Origin: Mytilisepta virgata
Taxonomy: Eukaryota > Mollusca > Bivalvia > Mytilida > Mytilidae
Reading direction: 5' to 3'
DNA: 64,000 nt
Assembly (NCBI GenBank): GCA_028015205.1
Contig: JAPWFG010000023.1
Coordinates: forward strand, 2,604,001-2,668,000
Part shown: positions 38,001 to 44,000 of the stretch, in pieces
How positions within the stretch are numbered: position 1 is the first letter of the stretch
How the letters are laid out: each line of letters opens with the position of its first letter
Translations under genes and position numbers: made by a program
Notes under the pieces: model-generated
What the model was told of the DNA's origin: nothing
What the model saw: the letters and a program-made list of their open reading frames with translations, nothing else
Databases searched by the model: none

Positions 38001-41000
38001 TAAGACTGGTCTTGGTGGGCTGATATATCTTTCTGCAGACTGTTACCTCGTCAGTTAGCACATTGAAAATCCGACTCAGTGTATTGGTCTAGTAGAAAGC
38101 AGGGTTCATATTTGTATCAACATGTTCTCGTTCTGATATGCATGTAATAACAGCCAATGGATGTCAAACAATAATCCATCCCTGTGTCTTTCAACATCTA
38201 GCCAAAAATTCAATCTAAAAGCTGCTGGTATTGAACTTGCAGTGAGGTACAAAATCATTGTTAAAACCAATAAAAGTCTCACTTGACTTTCAGATTAAGA
38301 ACAATCTGTCTTGAAAGGAATTTTGAGTCAAAGAATTTGTCAGCCATATTATTAGTTTGTAATATTGTTATTGGATGAAATGATTCATTTTAGGATCTCC
38401 AGTCAAAAAGAAGAAATCACATTCAAGACGTGGTAGTGCAGAAGGTTCAGGGAAAGTGAATCATTCCAAAGATCAAAACAGTCAACAGGTAGGCTGAAGA
38501 ATATATTTGTTTATTATGATATATATGGTTAATGTTGCCCTCAAATGTGAGCGTTTCCTGGGATGTAGTAATGGTAAAACTTTTAAACTTTAAAATAGTT
38601 TGCCATCAAATGTAGTTGATCATATTATATCGCTATTTGGATTTGACAATTTTTATGGGAGTTGTGGGACTTTGACCATTTTTGGGGGTATTGCAATGTT
38701 GACATCTTGTGACTGTTTGACAGAAAACTTTTAAACATTGTAGGATTGTTCGCCATCATCAGTTGTACAAGTCTATACATATTGGTGGGGGACATTTCAC
38801 TACTGCGTAGCAATCTTGTTTTTATGCAAAATATTTTATATGAATAGGTCTGTTGCTATGATGGCAATCATCAAGTATTGAATTTGCGAATTATTGCCAC
38901 ACTTTGAAATAAGAATGCTGTATCCTAAGTGCTTGTCAGTCAAACGTAATAGATGTCAACTTCTTAATTCTGGTAGAAATCTGTCAAGATAGGCAACAAA
39001 TTTTGGGACCTTGGTTTTTAATGGCATTGTAATGGTATTCTATCTAAGGTTTTGTGTTGGGTTTTAAGTTTATTGTATTTGTTCATGGATACTAACAAGG
39101 AAGTTTGTAAGCTCTGTTCATAGTTGTTAGCATAAAACTAACTTTGAACGTGGTACTGGTTAAAATATTAAAATAAAGTCATTTTGCAACTGTACATCAA
39201 TTGTAGGTACCAAGTCGCAGAAGAGGAAGTAGTAATACAAATATGTCGTCACCTCCAATGAAAATAACGATTGGTGGAAATGATACTGTCATGGTTTCAC
39301 CCACAGATAGAAGGAGGTCATCGACTCCAGTGAAAAGTCTACCGTTGCCTTCCAGCCAGTCGTCGACCTTGACAAACTCTCAGTCCATTACTAGTCATCA
39401 GTCTGTTATACAACCTCCCTCACCAATAATTACAGGTACAAACTCTCTTTTATGAATTTTTATGATTTAAGGCCATTTGAAAGAAATATGTATACTTTAA
39501 ACTGACCTGAACAATGGGGTAGATGTTTTTTTTTAAATATATTTTTCATTTATTATCTTGAAAACCTCCATATTTCAAATAGGCATTTAGGGAAAAGAAA
39601 ACATTGTCATTTCGTTTTCATTCTCTAGAAGTGAAAATTATGTTATCCAATTTGTAAATCAGATACACTGAATCATGACATATAGTATATTGATTTATGA
39701 TACTAAAGGATGTATATATTTAATTTTAGTTCCCCCTCCAATGAAGCCTGTAACGCATTCATTACCACAGCAACCTAGTCGGCCATTAGGACTTGCTACG
39801 GCTAAACCTCAGACAAAGCTAAATGGTAAGAAAAAAATTAATTTATTTTCTGTGTATATATATCAGTGTCTTGCCAATTTTTTTTTACTTTTGACTTAGT
39901 GTGCCTAATAAAGCTTTACCATAAAAAAAGCATTGTAAAGATAATAACTGATATTTCTGTAATTAACTTTTCTGTTACTGGATTCTGACTTGGCTATATT
40001 AAGAAAATTTACTTTCATATGAAATAAAACCTTTGCATTTTATAGAGACAAGTAGTTTGACTTTTTATCTCAACTTTACAGCAATTTTAGGAAAGATTGT
40101 TCATAACAACCTTCATGGGTTTATAGCAGTAAAAATGGTGCAGCTTTGATGCAATACAAAGAAATTTTTTTATATCTTAAAAAGCAAAAATCAAGATAGG
40201 AACCCCTGGGGTTACCTTGTATTATTGACAAAATGAGATACGTACGTGAAAAGCCATTTTTTGGGTATAAACAAGTCATTTATAAGATATTTTTATAACT
40301 TCTATTTTCAGTCCCGTTGATGCCACCAAGTAATGTACTGAACAATACACCAATATCTCCTCCTGTGCCAGAGAAGAAAATACCCGACTTCCATTCGGTA
40401 TCACCACCTAAGCCTCTTCAGGATGATCACTTATTAGACTTCTATCTTGGAGGGGATAATAGTAACAGTAGTCCTAAACCTAGTCCTCCAAAAACAGCAC
40501 CCCCAGCTCCACCTGGTGCTACAATATGTAAGTTACTTAAACTATTAACAGTAGTATATAGACTAGTCCTCCAAAAACAGCACCCCCAGCTCCACCTGGT
40601 GCTACAATATGTAAGCTAACAGTAGTATATAGACTTGTCCTCCAAAAACTGTTCCCCCAGCTCCACCTGGTGCTACAATATGTAAGCTAACAGTAGTATA
40701 TAGACTTGTCCTCCAAAAACTGTTCCCCCAGCTTCACATGGTGCTATAATATGCACGTTAAACTTAATTGTTTAGGTCACATACACATGGAGTAAATATT
40801 ACATGCAAATTTTGATTTAAACTTAGTATGTTAGTCATTACGTCATTTCCGTATTTTGTAGTCCTTTTATCACCATAAGTTAACAGACAAAGTTTTAGTA
40901 AAGAGTATCGGTATTTGGAACCTACAAACCTGCTTTTAAGGGCACCTCTATATAGCAAAGTGAAAAAGTCCCATTCATGAAGAAAGCATGTAAAATTAAC

Positions 41001-44000
41001 CTCTGTGTAAAGGGCACCTGCTCATAAAGAACAAATTTTTCTGGTCCCTTGAGTGCCCTTTATAGACAGGTTTGACTGTAATTGTTTATACTTTCAGAGG
41101 TCACACATACAGGGGTTACTAAAGTGCCATGCATACAATATAAAGTATAACCAGGCTAAAAGAAGTTTAAATAATTTTGATGTTTTATTTGGGTGATGTG
41201 TAGACTAAGTGACAGAAAAATTTACTTAACTGATTGAATCATATTTATTTACATTTATGTTTTAGCTGCTAGTGGAGTTGGTGTAAGATTTGGAAATAGC
41301 TCCACTAATCCTCATTTGTCGTCTAGTGCCCCAGTTATAACTACTACAGGAAGTGCGAACATGAATTCTATACGACCACCACAGATTGAAAAACCATCTG
41401 TTCCACAGGTAAAAAAGGTAAATACTCTTAAAATAGGTGAAGGCAGAAGTAACCTAGTATCCTCATACATGGTCTGTAATATTCTTTAAGGATGTTAGCT
41501 ACTCAGTTTCAAAATAACAAGCTTTTCTTAACACTCTTGATTTTACATAGCTTTATCATTGACAAGTTTTATTTCTCAAAAACCATAATACATTATAACA
41601 AGGATTTTATAAGATTTTAACAAATGGCTTATTCTGCATGCAAAAGATTTACGAAAAGAAAAATGGGTGTTAGCGGGAAAAATAATTTATGGCATTCAAA
41701 TGGATAAAACCAGGTAATTCTGAACATCTGACAAAAATTCCAAAACATGACCAGCAAACATCCTTAATACCAATTTTGATGCAGAAGATAGGCACATTTT
41801 ATCAAATTAATACTCTTCAGTTGCAATCAGGGACAGAAATTAAATACCTTTAAAGTTGAAGAACTGCTAAAAAGACGAAAAGGGTAAAGCAACAACAATC
41901 TACAAACTGAGCTATGGTAAAATGGGAGATAATCCTTATTTTTCCCAAAATTAAATGGTTTACAACAGAAGCTAGTTTTCGATTTGATATTGTTTGATCC
42001 AGACGTATAAACAGTGAAATTTAATTTAATAAATGCTTAATTTATTTTTGATAATAAACAACAAAATATATAACAGGAAAGGTCAACAATGACATACCAA
42101 TTAATCAACGCCACCCAACAGACAGAAATCTAGACAAAAAAAAAAAACAGCACACAACACAACATAAACACAATAGAGGGTCAGGATAGTCTGACTTGGT
42201 ACAGACACTAAATATTAGTTGGGTTAAACCCATTTTATGGATACCCAAACCACCCCACCCAATGGAGTGTCAGGATAGTCTGACTAGGTACAGCCACTTA
42301 ACAGTGGTTGGGTTAAACCCGTTTTATGGATATCCAAACCCCCCCAACAAATGGAGAGTCAGGATAGTCTGACTAGGTACAGACACTGAATAGTGGTTGG
42401 GTTAAACCCATTTTATGGATACCCAAACCACCACCCCCCCACCCAATGGAGAGTCAGGATAGTGTGACTAGGTACAGACACTGAATAGTGGTTGGGTTAA
42501 ACCCGTTTTATGGATACCCAAACCACCCACCAATGTCTGTTATATACCATACATTTTGAAAGACAATTTACAACAGTTAATTATTTATTAATTACTTTAT
42601 AGCAGAGTTTGTTCAATTGAGAATGCATTATTCAGCTGTAGGAAATTTATATTTCATAGAAATTGATTTTTTATTCAAAATCTTTTGAAGGATTCATTTA
42701 AATTAAAGAATGCTGGATCATGGTCTAGCCTAGCAAACATGTCCACGCCATCATCAATAAAGAAACCAAGTGCAATGGATAGTTTTGAACTGTTCAGAAA
42801 AGCAGCCAAGCAGAAAGAGGAACGGGTAAGAATTTAAATACAGCAAGTTGATTGTTTTCTTGGCCTCAGTCTGAATTGAGTTTCTTGTAGTTCAAATTGT
42901 AATAGAGTATTAGTGTTATAATATCTGTGGAATGCACCAGATTGCACAATTTTCATTTTGTCTTTAACTTCAGTCAGAATTTTCCTTTATTCTGCATATG
43001 TACAAGTTTTTGGATTTTGGACATCTTTAAACAAATCATCAGTGCAACAGCCCTTCTGGATTCCTGATAATTTGTCCAGATTTTCAGCACTTGTTTTTGA
43101 TGCATTTTAGCCTGGACTGTGATAAATCTGAAAAGAGGCCAGCAATGTAATATTAATTTTCAGTGTTATGAAAGAAATGATAGTTTAGAATTGGCACTGG
43201 TACAGTCAATTTATGTTTTCAGGAAAAAATGATTAAGGAACAGGAGGAAAAACGTAGAATGCACAAAGAAATTGAAGAAAAAAATCGGCAGCAGTCAGAA
43301 ATTGAAAGATTAAGGTTAATAAGTCATTTATAAGTTAAAACATTTATTTTTATACTCATCATAATAGCTTGTAAGGGCTCTGGGGGAGGCAAAAGTAAAA
43401 CAATTTTGGAAAAATCGAACATGACACCTAAAACTTCATCCACTTCTTGGATAGACGAACATAAGAAACGCATGTAACACCAATTTCTAAAAAAAGACTA
43501 AGTCAATAATTAACGAGGTATCTATCAAAATATACAGGTCAGAATAAGCAAATGAAAGACAGAATACCTGTAACAAAAATCTGAGTTCGGTTGAATACAA
43601 ATTCCAGGATTTGGAATTAAACCAGAATTTTAATAACATTTTGATATAACAACAGCATTGAATGCCCAAAATATTGTTTGATTAATAAGTTTGCTTTCAT
43701 ATGTTTACTTTGTAGAAGGGAGACATATTGTTTTAGTAGTGTTTCTCCTCCTCCTTTTTCTTCTCATACAACGATGTCCGGGCCATAACTTTTTTGTCCT
43801 TTGAGGTAGACTCATGATATTTGGTATTTAGATGGGACCGTGTTTTTGACCTTGATCCTTTGACCTCAAGGTCAGATAATTGCCTTTTTGTCCTTAGAGG
43901 TAGACTAGTGGAATTATGTAGATGTACCTTGATGAGACGGTATGTTGCGTATCATCATGATCAACATTTTACCTAGTTCTGTGAACTCGATTTCAAATAA

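Noticed and set aside
40556..40757. Extra Pro-rich exons of the BET gene
   Set aside because: The copies of the exon 16 end lack acceptors and contain intronic linker text, and normal splicing from 40527 to 41266 keeps phase.
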